From Argopecten irradians (lineage: Eukaryota > Mollusca > Bivalvia > Pectinida > Pectinidae): 64,000 bases of DNA. Of this stretch, positions 30,855-41,556 are shown in pieces. A program made the translations under genes and the position numbers. The notes under the pieces were generated by a model. That model had not been told where the DNA came from, did not search any database, and saw nothing but the letters and a program-made list of their open reading frames with translations. The stretch covers positions 65,270,969 to 65,334,968 of the forward strand of contig NC_091134.1 in assembly GCF_041381155.1 (NCBI RefSeq), written 5' to 3'. How positions within the stretch are numbered: the first letter of the stretch is position 1; each line of letters begins with the position of its first letter.

Positions 30855-31990
30855 AATGGAAATGCTTGATTAACAAATAAATCTTGCTTTAAAATGAATC
30901 AACAATTTGCAGAGAGCAGAATGATATTTTTGTCTATTTATCAGTTAATGTGTGAGAAGATGAAAGGAATGATTAAAGTATGACACTTCGATTAGATGGT
31001 TCGCATAATCAATAGTCTTGAACACTTTATCTGAAATTTATATATCTAATTAAATGCTATATAAAATTATGTTTTACTTTAAGCTTTTTATCAAAACACT
31101 TTCTGGCTTGTAGGTGGGGTCATGTAACAGTCTCTAGGGAGTTATTGTCGGAGCTGCTCCCTGGCCCTGTCACTGTAGTATTTACAAGGAAAGAGTTTCC
31201 AGGGGACGATTCCTCGCAGGTATCGTGAAGTATCATTCCCGAGTCCCTACATGGGCGCCAATGTAACAGGGTGCAGGATTTACAATAAATTTAATACCTG
31301 CCTCTGACAGGGATCGAACTCGGGACCTCTGGATTACTAGTCTGACGCTCAACCGATGGAGCTAAAGAGAAGTTCTCTCTAGCCGAGCGATATATTGCGG
31401 CTAGTATTGACCAGGGTTACATTTATTTTGGAAAAGAAATTCACTTTTGGGTGACAGGTTTAATTAGTCTATTATTTTTCTGATGACACAAGACACAGTA
31501 AAATGCAGAACACAAATTACTAGTGTAGTAACAGGTAAACAGTGAGGTATATTTACAGGAGTTCCGTGAGTTGTGGCCGATGTTGGACTTGGTGGTGGAT
31601 GGAGGTATGCTTGGTAACACTACAGAGTCCAGACAGGGGTCTACTGTGGTAGACTTGTCTCAGACAGGGATGTACAGAATTATACGGGATGGAAGGTATG
31701 CAATATGTAATCAAAAATTCATGGTCCTTGTTATATAATATCACATCCAAATGGTTAAGATGAAGTGTTCTGATGTTTTTGAAATTAACAAACCCAATTT
31801 TCATTAATCTTCATCAGGAGTACAGTACAATAAGACTGTGCCTATCTGGTACACTATATAGGCCATACACTTTGACAGCTTAACTTTGTATTTCAGTGCT
31901 TTACGACCAACATCAGAACTACTGGAGAAACATGGACTTAAAAATGTGAAGTCTTCGGACTTGGATGCTGCCTCAATAACAGATAGATAG
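30622..31990 (+). CDS. YRDC: YRDC, threonylcarbamoyl-AMP synthase (one internal exon missing)
   Basis: The family makes threonylcarbamoyl-AMP from threonine, bicarbonate and ATP, the first step of t6A37 formation in ANN-decoding tRNAs. Exons are 30622-30817, 31114-31219, 31559-31695 and 31897-31990, with GT-AG borders and matching phases. Conserved blocks are GNIIAVPTDTIYGVAGLAQ, KNRDLKKPIAISVADIDD, LLPGPVTVVFTRK, ELWPMLDLVVDGG and GSTVVDLS. The block expected between the second and third exons (GIR-P-H and TSAN, about 45-50 residues) is not in the intervening 339 bp, which holds a SINE. The flanking exons are both phase 0, so the frame survives. The ATG at 30603 lies before a strong acceptor (CCCTTTTCAG), so the true start may be upstream. 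ATGTGTA with donor GTAAGT at 30528-30534 is a weak candidate micro-exon. Confidence 0.88.
31114..31219 (+). CDS. YRDC: YRDC exon with LPGPVTVV motif
   Basis: Encodes WGHVTVSRELLSELLPGPVT and VVFTRKEFPGDDSSQ. Acceptor CTTGTAG, donor GTATCG; ends at phase 0. Confidence 0.88.
31225..31425 (-). mobile_element. tRNA-derived SINE inside YRDC
   Basis: Minus-strand tRNA-like head (31295-31370) with A box TAGCTCCATCGGTTGAGCG and B box GAGTTCGATCC. The body contains CATTGGCGCCCATGTAGGGA. It sits six bases after the donor of the exon ending at 31219, in the interval where the missing exon would be expected. Confidence 0.75.
31559..31695 (+). CDS. YRDC: YRDC exon with GSTVVDLS motif
   Basis: Encodes EFRELWPMLDLVVDGGMLGN, TTESRQGSTVVDLS and MYRIIRDG. 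Acceptor TTTACAG, donor GTATGC. Alignment with family memory puts it directly after the missing TSAN block. Confidence 0.88.
31897..31990 (+). CDS. YRDC: YRDC terminal exon
   Basis: Encodes ALRPTSELLEKHGLKNVKSS plus a short tail ending in TAG at 31988. Acceptor GTATTTCAG. Short, poorly conserved C-terminus as in animal YRDC. Confidence 0.85.
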
Positions 31991-33914
31991 CTTACAGGTG
32001 ATGCTCTTCAGTCCTCGTATTTGTGATATTACCGGTAACTGCAATGCATATACACTGTTTAATTTCAAGCTCAGTGATAGGACACGTCATGGACATGAGC
32101 ATTGTTATCTCCGCAGGACCAATGGAAATCTCTTGACATTATTTCAAGAGATTACAATTCAGGGTTCAGTATTGTCATCATTAAGTTTTTCATCTAAAGA
32201 CAAACTGCTAATGATCTCAAACTTGATTTCAGGCATAATAGTACATTCAATATGGCTGGATGGGGTGTGGTCTAAAATGTGTCTAGCAATAGAAGAATTT
32301 AAGAATACAGTTCCTATGGTTATATACAGTCCAACCCAGTTATTACGAATTCCTGGGGACCCTTCAAATCCTTTCATATTATGCGGGTTTGGTACTACAT
32401 GTAAGTGGGTTAACATTTGAACGCCAAACACAACAATAACACTAAAGTTATACTTTGGACAGGGCCTATTGTTTTTTATTGAAAATGTCCACCCCATGTA
32501 TGTGGTTTATCCACTGTATACACATAATTTCAGTACGCATGTTGACACACGGCAGTGATGAATTATAAAAACAGGTCACGATTGACCAACTCTGGTTTTA
32601 GCATTTCGCATTATAGGAGTTTAAAACAACACAAAAGGTACCCAGGGGAAATTGTTTACCCGGGTTTTCATATGAACTGATTCGTACTAAACAGATAATA
32701 AATACAATGATATTGAATGCAATTTGCAGGGGATTTCAATTACATTCTATAAAGCAGGATTTTATACTATCCGAGTTTGTATTAAGTTGGTTGGACTGTA
32801 TGAATGTTTTACTTTATTAACAGACCAAATTATGAGGCTATGTGTTGATGATGTTATCTTTAAATCGCCATCACCCTTGGTTACTGTAGTCTAATTACGC
32901 TATGGTTGCTAGATCAAGAAAATGTTCCCTGCACATAATATTTTGTGAATATATGGACTGTAGCTAAAAGTCTGATGGTATATCTATCACAAAAGTTGTA
33001 TGCTTGCAAATTGTGATATTATGCACTTGAGAAAATATTCACTTTAACTGTAACAGTATACTATAATATATAAATGAAGTTTTAGAGTTGAAAGGATTTT
33101 TTTGTTTGCAAGTTTGTTTAAATGGAATGTTGGCTGAGAGGTCTCACAAGTATCAACATAAATGTTATGGACATACTACATGTTACAGATCTGTACATAA
33201 TACATCATGTATATTAAAATAGTTTTCAGTTGTCACTATCAGTGAGAGGTGGGACACACCTCATTTAACATCCACAAAGTCACTTTTGTATTGCTCAGTA
33301 ACACCTTTAAAAAAGCCAATCTGGATTTATACAAGGCGATAAAAAAGAACAAAAAGTTAACAAATAATGCTAATAAAATTGTTTTCTTGATGTAAATTTA
33401 AATATAATGGTTGTTTTATATATTTAAATGTGTATAAGTAGGAAAGATATTAGACCATGGTCATTGGCATAAATTTCTTCTCTTTTTTTTTCAAGAATAT
33501 TTAATCAACTGCATTTGTATATCAAACCAAAGTTCAATTATTATATTTAGTTTAAAATTGTATTATTGTTTTTCAATTAAATACTACAAGGAATACATAT
33601 CTTGAGCCATTTGAATGTATGATAGTCTAACTTGAAGTAAGTGTACTACTGTTAAAGTGACATTAACCGAAAATAAGTTATTTCCTTTCAAATTAAACAC
33701 ATGAATTTTCTACCTGTTATTCAATAGGAAAGTTTGATAATTTTTTATTATAAAGGAGTTTGTTTCAAAATGTAGTGCCTACTGTTCATACTAACAATTT
33801 TTAAAATAATGTTAAAAACCGTTTAATACATGCTATAAGGGGATAAGGAACTTTTAAACTTTCCATCTCTATACATATAAGTATCAACCTATTACATGTA
33901 TTTATATTAAATGA
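31991..33914. other. YRDC 3' UTR/downstream DNA
   Basis: No coding signal. The overlapping 112- and 140-codon ORFs on opposite strands at 32000-32500 lack any family pattern and may be part of the 3' UTR. No clear polyadenylation site chosen. Confidence 0.45.
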
Positions 33915-35030
33915 TTGCAGTATACAATTGTATTGTAGGGCTTATACTAACACATAATTGTAAAAACTTCAATTTTTACAACAATTGTTGGTATATATTG
34001 AATCTGTTTTTCATATTTCGCTCAGTTTGGGGCCAATTGTGTGTTTTTCAAGTTTTTTTTCCTTCTTCAAAGTTACTAACTGAAAGCGCTTATATACAAG
34101 ATTAAATGTATTTTAAAATGATTTTATTTAGCAGTAAACACATCCATTGTAGTTTCATGCTTCAATGTTTGTACATATTATTGGTATAATAATATTACTG
34201 GTGTAATCAGGGGTAGAATTTAATTTTTTAAACCACTATCCATTTTAAGCAAGTTGGTAAAATTTCAACTCACCAAATCAGAAATTTGCTTACCACTTTA
34301 AAGAAAAATTAAAAGCAAACCAAATTCATCGACATTTATTATATTAATTTATTGTAGGTAACAATAAATGTTGGAACATTTTTAGTGTCACTGTAGTGTA
34401 GTGTAACAACAATTTATTTTCAGAATATGACACTTTGTGCAAATGAAAGCTAGTTACATATTATTAAAGTATTTGCAGTATACAATTGTATTGTAGGGCT
34501 TATACTAACACATAATTGTAAAAACTTCAATTTTTACAACAACAAATTTGTTGGTATATATTGAATCTGTTTTTCATATTTCGCTCAGTTTGGGGCCAAT
34601 TGTGTGTTTTTCAATTTTTTTTTTCCTTCTTCAAAGTTACTAACTGAAAGCGCTTATATACAAGATTAAATGTATTTTAAAATGATTTTATTTAGCAGTA
34701 AACACATCCATTGTAGTTTCATGCTTCAATGTTTGTACATATTATTGGTATAATAATATTACTGGTGTAATCAGGGGTAGAATTTAATCTTTTAAACCAC
34801 TATCCATTTTTGGTAAGTTGGTAAAATTTCAACTCACCAAATCAGAAATTTGCTTACCACTTTAAAGAAAAATTAAAAGCAAACCAAATTCATCGACATT
34901 TATTATATTAATTTATTGTAGGTAACAATAAATGTTGGAACATTTTTAGTGTCACTGTAGTGTAGTGTAACAACTATTTATTTTCAGAATATGGCACTTT
35001 GTGCAAATGAAAGCTAGTTACATATTAAAG
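33915..35030 (+). repeat. 559-bp direct tandem duplication
   Basis: Two adjacent, almost identical copies (33915-34473 and 34474-~35030), each beginning TGCAGTATACAATTGTATTG and ending near GAAAGCTAGTTACATATTA. Only a few substitutions and small indels separate them, so the duplication is recent. Confidence 0.9.
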
Positions 35031-36656
35031 TATCACTTACTTTTGTCTAAGCTCACATAATGAACAGTGTTTGGATGTCTGGTTCTATATATTGAAAATA
35101 ACAACAATGTATCCGCTCACCAAAAATTGCAAGTACAATATTTTTCAACTCACCATTTCAAAAAACAATTCGCATTTGGCCAGTTGGCGAGTGTTAATTC
35201 GAACCCTGTGTAATAAGGTTATCATTTTAAGTTTTACACGTATTAATCACAACCTGTACAGTATTTAATTTACTAAATAAAGACACATTTCCTATGCGAT
35301 TTTAATCCGAATCAAGCAGAGCATAAATATAATTGTTGTAATATTATTAGATTGCAAGCAAATGGTAATAATTTTAGAGAACAAATTCATTTCTTTTCTT
35401 TCCCTTTTGTGTTTTTAAAGCTTTAATCATATTCTAGTGGTAGATAAAATATATGAAAAAAATAATCCTTTATTTTGATGCACTCGGATTGTAGTGCATG
35501 TAAAAATTAGAAAGGATGACTAAATTGATAAAGAAGTTACCACAATTGTTTTAGGATCAAACAGAGGAAAAGACCAATGAACTAAAATGTAATTGTCCAA
35601 AACAGAATCATTTTAAATAACAACATTTGAAATGCGTCTTGCATGCACATTTGTAGATTACAATGTGAAGAAAATATCAGTAGAATCATTAAACAGCTTG
35701 ATATTTTAGTATGATAAACGCTTACCTAACATTAATGTTTGGTTAGGTAAATTAAGTATTTAGGTACAGTTTGTAAACTTGCTGGTTTACTGACGCACAC
35801 TGAGATCGGGTATATTTGTTTTAACTTTGTTCTCGTGTTTTTAATGCATTTTAGATTCACTTAAAAGCTTATATTTTATGTCTGTGATACAAAGGTATAT
35901 TTCTTAACAAATAAAATAGATAAAGTTTTATTGTGTTGTTAGATTTATCGCTTTAGCGCAGCAAAGGGATTATAGATATATTTGTATCTATAGAAACAGG
36001 GTAAACAGATATTGCGAAATATAATATATAGTATAATGTGAATGTCTAATTTTTGCAGTCAGATTTAGAGATTGTTATTACAGCGGTGAACTTTCACCTT
36101 TGTGATTATTGCTGTTCTAGTCTAACTGTATACAGTACAGAAAATACAATTGGTGCTCTCACATTTTAGAGCGAAATGTTTTTATATATATATATGCGAA
36201 ATTCTTGGCTCGAAAAGCTTGTTGCGGCTAAGATATGTAGATGTTCGTCTTAATCAGTATCCCTTGCTTAAAGAAGAGCATAAAGATATAAAGGACAGGA
36301 CTAAATTTTGTCGAGTGTCATCGGTGATACAGAGAGCGGTATATCTGCTGAAACAGTCAACATTCCATTGTACTTTCAGACGGCGAGTGTTCTTGAAATC
36401 CTCTTTAGAATGAACCATGTTTGAAACATGCGGGGTGTATATAGAGGCGATTGAGTATAGGAACGTATGATTGACATCACAAGCATTATCGACTTAAAAT
36501 GTATAATATTTTATTTGTTATAAATAATAATATGTAAACTTTCGTTGTCAATTGTTACATGATAGCACAATAGTGTGTATTTTTCAGAATGACCATTCGC
36601 TTTCGCCAAAAATAATTTACACAATGTTGGTTGCATACTAGAGGATGCTCCAATAC
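35031..36656. other. Intergenic DNA, no gene seen
   Basis: AT-rich. The 87-codon ORF at 36150-36413 has no recognisable domain. The part nearest 36.5 kb is probably the 3' UTR of the minus-strand TMEM35-like gene. Confidence 0.45.
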
Positions 36657-36998
36657 TCATTGCTCTTTCTTGAAGTCCTTCTCTTCCTCTTCTTCCGTTA
36701 TAAGCTGCACGGGTTTCCGACAAAACCTGGCGAATAGGTAGGACAGGAAGAAGAAGTGCATGGCGAAGAAGAACATGGTGGAATAGTTTTTAAGGAGAGC
36801 GTTTGATATTAACATGAGTGACATGATGACGAGGAGAATTCCGGATGCACCTTGTTTGAGTTCACGATCACCAGTGAATAAGGCAAGGCCGCAGCAGACT
36901 TCCCATACTCCCACGAACACGCGGTATTTGTGAGGATCAGGTACGAATTCAAACAGAACTGTAGGACACACCTTGGCGTAGCCTTGGAACTGTCTAGT
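36657..36998 (-). CDS. TMEM35-like gene A, terminal exon alternative 2
   Basis: Begins TRQFQGYAKVCPTVLFEFVP after acceptor CTTTCCAG, has YRVFVGVWEVCCGLALFTGD and three hydrophobic segments, then an acidic stretch and a KKEQ end, a classic KKxx ER-retrieval signal. I found no private first exon between it and alternative 1. Confidence 0.83.
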   Translation of the reverse strand, partial: TRQFQGYAKVCPTVLFEFVPDPHKYRVFVGVWEVCCGLALFTGDRELKQGASGILLVIMSLMLISNALLKNYSTMFFFAMHFFFLSYLFARFCRKPVQLITEEEEEKDFKKEQ

Positions 36999-38868
36999 CT
37001 GGAAAGAACATTATTTACAACATATAGCACTCTCATACAGTTATTTATATGAAATCAAAAGCTAACATTAACTGTGGATGTACAGTGTAGATTAAATTTA
37101 ATATTTTATTACACAATATAAATAAGTTAAAATGCAAATTGGTCAAAATACAAAGTACAATCATCTTGAGGTATACAAAATGGATAGATTGTAGCTTTAC
37201 ACCAAAAGAAGTTAAATTTCAAATCCTTATCGACAATTATTTGATACAACACCTATCAACAAAATGTATATATTTTGAAAGTAAAATCAAGAATTCAAAT
37301 TTCGTCTTTTCCATTTTGATCCTGACAAATCTGGCCCTATCTAAACATTCAAATATCCCGTGTTGGATCATAATCGATGATCAACGAGATACGTCTTTTG
37401 TTACATATAAAAATGCACATCGACGTGTTTGTGTGTCAAATGAATGCTGCCATATACTTGGAAATTGTTTCATGATGTGGAGAAGTGTGCAGTGGATGCT
37501 ACCCATTTCTAGGCTCCGATTAAAGCACGTAGTGTCCCATTTATATGAGGCCGACAGTCAATAAAACAACACACCTGCAGCTGAAGGAGTACATATCTCA
37601 ATATCTCAGTCCTGCTTTCGAAGCAACATCCGTCCACGTGAAACCAAGCGAAATAGTGCTCATCTAGTGTCAATGGTATGATCTCAACAATATTGGCATC
37701 TTAGTTTGAGTCTTTTGACAATCTGACAAAACAATGCTTCAAACACACATTCAATCTCAGTCATCTTTCCTTTTCCAAACTAAAACAAACAAGAAGGTTT
37801 GAAGTAAAAGTCCAACAATATAAATCCAAACGAAGAAGTAGTCTCCAAGTGCCAGGCCAGACCAGATCATGACAGAGAGGATCGCCATCAGGATCCCGCA
37901 GGCTCCCAAACGGAGCTCTCGGTCCCATGTCAACATGGCCAGTCCACAAGTAAACTCAAAGGTGCCTGTAACGACCCTGTACATATCGGCGTCTGGCATA
38001 TACCCCAACCACGTGCTAGGGAATACGGACGAATACAACATAGAGCGAAATTCCTAAAACAGAACAGGAAAACACCTCATTAGTGACATTATTACAGTGA
38101 CAACGGACCAACATTTATCCTAAAGATGACTTCCTAGATGGTTATTAATAAGAGACACCAACAGACAATTCACATATCACAGGATAGACATGTACCATCC
38201 TTAAAAATGGCAACAAGAAATAATGACTGTTTATAGTTATACTTAAAAATCTTCACACTTCAAAACAGCAAGTGAATGCTACTCGCACCATTAAACAGGA
38301 AACGATACACACATTAACTTCAAAACAGAACCATACCAATGTAGACTTTCATTCAACGATACCGACTTATGTTAAGACTTCAAAACAGTAAACGATATGA
38401 TACAAACACAAACCTCGAAGCAAAAAGGTAAACCGTTTCCTATATACAGTTTGAAATAGATATATCAAACTCAGCCAATATTCTAAAACATATCCGGTGT
38501 TTCGACATCCGAATATGCATTAAACTACAAGAATGCAGTTCCCTAACAGGCACTTCCCCAGCAATGCACATGCAGGATACCCATCGAAAGCCTTTTACAC
38601 ATTTTAACAGGTCTGTTTGAAAGTATACTCTTTATCTCGCCTTCTATAGTTAGTATATTTCATTTGGTCGGAATCCAAAATATACAGCTATTTTTCAAAC
38701 ACTAGACATCTATATTAGGTATCTATAGGGGGTACTTACAATAGCGAACGCCATCTGTTGGGAGGTTGGATAGAGCTTGACGAAGCCCATCGCTATGTAT
38801 ACCAAAGACAGGAACCCTGTCAGGGCGTACTCCGCTAACCGCGCCATCTTGTGACCTTTGGTTTTTAC
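36657..38868 (-). CDS. TMEM35/NACHO-like four-helix membrane protein, gene A
   Basis: The family (DoxX fold) includes NACHO/TMEM35A, an ER chaperone for nicotinic receptor assembly. One first coding exon (38847-38740, MARLAEYALTGFLSLVYIAM then GFVKLYPTS) ends at phase 0. It can join either of two terminal exons, 38053-37757 (isoform of 134 residues) or 36998-36657 (149 residues), both starting at phase 0 with good acceptors. Each carries helices 2-4, a conserved YRV-G-E--CGLA segment and its own stop. Helix 1 and the KLYP motif are in exon 1, matching the two-coding-exon plan I recall for TMEM35. A 5' noncoding exon probably ends at 39269. Alternatively the second terminal exon could be a partial tandem duplicate. 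Ligand or client is not known from sequence. Confidence 0.8.
37757..38053 (-). CDS. TMEM35-like gene A, terminal exon alternative 1
   Basis: Begins EFRSMLYSSVFPSTWLGYMP after acceptor TGTTTTAG and contains YRVVTGTFEFTCGLAMLTW. Three hydrophobic segments follow, ending VWKRKDD. Lys at -3 and -5 fits a KxKxx-type ER-retrieval signal. Confidence 0.83.
   Translation of the reverse strand, partial: EFRSMLYSSVFPSTWLGYMPDADMYRVVTGTFEFTCGLAMLTWDRELRLGACGILMAILSVMIWSGLALGDYFFVWIYIVGLLLQTFLFVLVWKRKDD
38740..38847 (-). CDS. TMEM35-like gene A, first coding exon
   Basis: 36 codons from ATG to donor GTAAGT, containing transmembrane helix 1 and GFVKLYPTS. Its acceptor (CCTTTCAG at 38869) lies 21 bases upstream of the ATG, so a 5' UTR exon precedes it. 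Confidence 0.85.
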
Positions 38869-39268
38869 CTGAAAGGAACATGAGTTCAGTAATTTAGTGA
38901 AAATGTCAGACAATGGTTTAAAAGGCAAGCTATGATATCAGCAACAAAAACACCTACAAAACGAACAAATAACAAACATGGAAAGATAAAACTATGTGTT
39001 TCACAAGAATTCACGTTTAGACTTGACCGCGACTGTAATACATGTGCTGGTATTCTAAAGCTTTTTGTGTTTTATTCATGGATTATACGTCAAAAACATA
39101 CTCAATAATTAATGATTGAATTTTTTACTTAATATTCAATGCGTAAACTATATGAGTAGTTTTCGTTAAAAAAAAGATACAAGGGAAAACACAATTATGA
39201 GTTGATAATGAAAATATAACCCTATTTTAAGATACATCCATTTTAAAATTATGCATTAATGACCTTAC

Positions 39269-39430
39269 CTCTTTGGTTATCTGTTTGGAACTAAATGTAC
39301 ACGTCAGGGTACCTCTACTAATAAGTGATCATTGGCCGGAAGATTTGGAGTATCGGGTACGACGAATTGACCTTGGGCGCCTGACATCCATCAAACCGAG
39401 CTGACCGTCGTACAGGTACGTGGTGGGCCT
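39269..39430 (-). other. Probable 5' noncoding exon and promoter region of TMEM35-like gene A
   Basis: The minus strand reads AACCAAAGAG then GTAAGG, a good donor 400 bp upstream of the coding exon's acceptor. The sequence just upstream is GC-richer than its surroundings. The 5' limit is a guess. Confidence 0.4.
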
Positions 39431-41556
39431 GCGGGGGCGTTTGTTGTCAAAGTTCTTTCAGGGATACGATATGTATTGAAATAGACCTAAAATACTTCCT
39501 CTTCTCTCTTATAGTTTAGGCAATGGAGAATCACATTAAATATCGTCATTTAACGGTTTCTTTATCGTCTTGAATTTTTGAATTGGATAATTGCGTAATC
39601 GTAAGCTTACTTTTTATTTGATGTTGGTAACATTTAGAGTCATATTTTTGAGTGGTTTCGTAAATAAGTTGACTTAGATTACTAATTCAGCATTTTACCA
39701 ACTTGAATGTCTAAATTGATATGTTTTACAGTTGGATACCATTTGATATGAAATCTACCTCTGGCAGACGATGATGAAGTTTTCATTGAAAGTATTCTTG
39801 ATATTTTGAAAGGGACAATTCGGTTTAAGAGTACATTAAAACTTGCACTTATTTCGGAAACAAACCACTTCTAATGGAATTAAGTTGGTTTAACTGTGAT
39901 ATGTCAGAAAAGCCCACTGTAGTCAAATGTATGTGAAATGTTCAATCGCCATTACAAATAGCCTTGAATGCCGAACCCTGGCCCTTGCCTGTGTAGTAAA
40001 GATTTTTTTGTCTAGAACTACTCAAAACGCCCTTACAGTTGTGTTAACATTATTAGATGCATGTTCTTGTCTAAAAATAATTTCATCAACTCCTCAGCGG
40101 TTATGCATTGCATTTATTTAGCGTACGTGACTTTGACTCGGGTAAGGGTACAGACGTGTCACAAGATACTGGTGATTCGCGGTTTAGTATTAAACGTGAT
40201 GCATTTAGTCAAGTTTCTAAATATGAAGTATATACCAAACGAACCGGAAGGATTCACAGATTTGAAATACATAATTATTTGACAGATATGAAGAAAATAT
40301 TTAGGAAAAATTCGTAGAAATTTGTCAACATAACGTCATTTTCTCGTTGTCCCATGTTACATCGCGGTTGCACAAATACGTAAGAAAGTCACGGTACTCT
40401 CGTTATTTTTCACTCAAAACTGTTAAAATTCGTCCATCTAAAGTACTACGATATATACTTATTTTGTAGATAACGGCATTTTGGAATTTGAGTCTTTTTT
40501 CAGTAGTAAAAGAGTAGAATAGAAAAAGAGCAAAGTGTCCCATCTTGTATCAAAAAGTAGAACAGCGTTGTTTAGCTGAAATGTATTAATAAGACGATGT
40601 AAGTGGACAATAAACAATCATGACAAAGTACAGGTTCAATAAAACTATCTGAGGTAGACATCATATGCAGATATAAAACGGTATCTTAATTACTTTGATT
40701 TTGCCGTGTCCAAAGCAAATGTCCCTAATGCGAATATGCCCTACCTTAATCAACGGCATAACGTCTATGACGTAATCATACCAAAATCGCTTTGTTTTGT
40801 GTTGTTCGCTCTATAAGCATATAATTCAATTTTGCTTGTTACGAGCATTTTCATTGGTTTAAAAATTTACTTTATCAGCCCATAAAGGAAAAAATGGCGT
40901 CGCCGTTTGTGACGTTGCTTCTGATTGGCTGAGATGACGGCGTAATGATTTCATAGACAAAAGAGTCCCAGAATGAATTTTGAGTATTGAAGAGATCATC
41001 TTTAGTAATTTGATTTCGCGGTTTATGATGAGAGTACACTCAGATTTTTGTGTTATATCTCCATAACATAAAAAATCTATTCAAGTTAATCCTTAAATAA
41101 AAGTACATTTTGTGTTGTTCATTTTCATACATAATATGACCCAAGTCAGTTGCAAATTATAAAAAATATATCCATTGCCGCATGTTACATAGAAATGAAT
41201 ATTTTTTTGATATATACTGGGTTTAATATGGCGTATAACGATAGGTTTCTAACTTTTAGTCTATAAGAAAATCCATATAATTTCAAACTTGCACTGTTAT
41301 ATTTAATAAAAGAAACAGGTGGTTGTCAGCGCCACGGTACATGTACACGTACCTTGAAACTGCCAGGGTATTGTTATTTCATTTAATTAACATCCTTATT
41401 ATAACATATTAACTGGTTGCGCACAAAGCATATAAGATAGAAAAGTAAAAGAATCAGAAGTAAAAACATCGACCTGTGGTCACTGCATGTTATTTATAAT
41501 TGTCCCACATTGGTTTCCAACTCATGGCCCAGAGATGGACGGTTAGTGATACTAAG
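39431..41556. other. Intergenic DNA, no gene seen
   Basis: AT-rich. The short overlapping ORFs at 39927-40317 lie in different frames without conserved motifs. Nothing recognised. Confidence 0.5.

Noticed and set aside
31998..32497. 140-codon plus and 112-codon minus ORFs after YRDC
   Set aside because: They overlap each other on opposite strands and have no family pattern. More likely 3' UTR.
37139..37564. 141-codon plus-strand ORF
   Set aside because: Lies between the two alternative exons of the minus-strand TMEM35-like gene. No motif, composition like intron.
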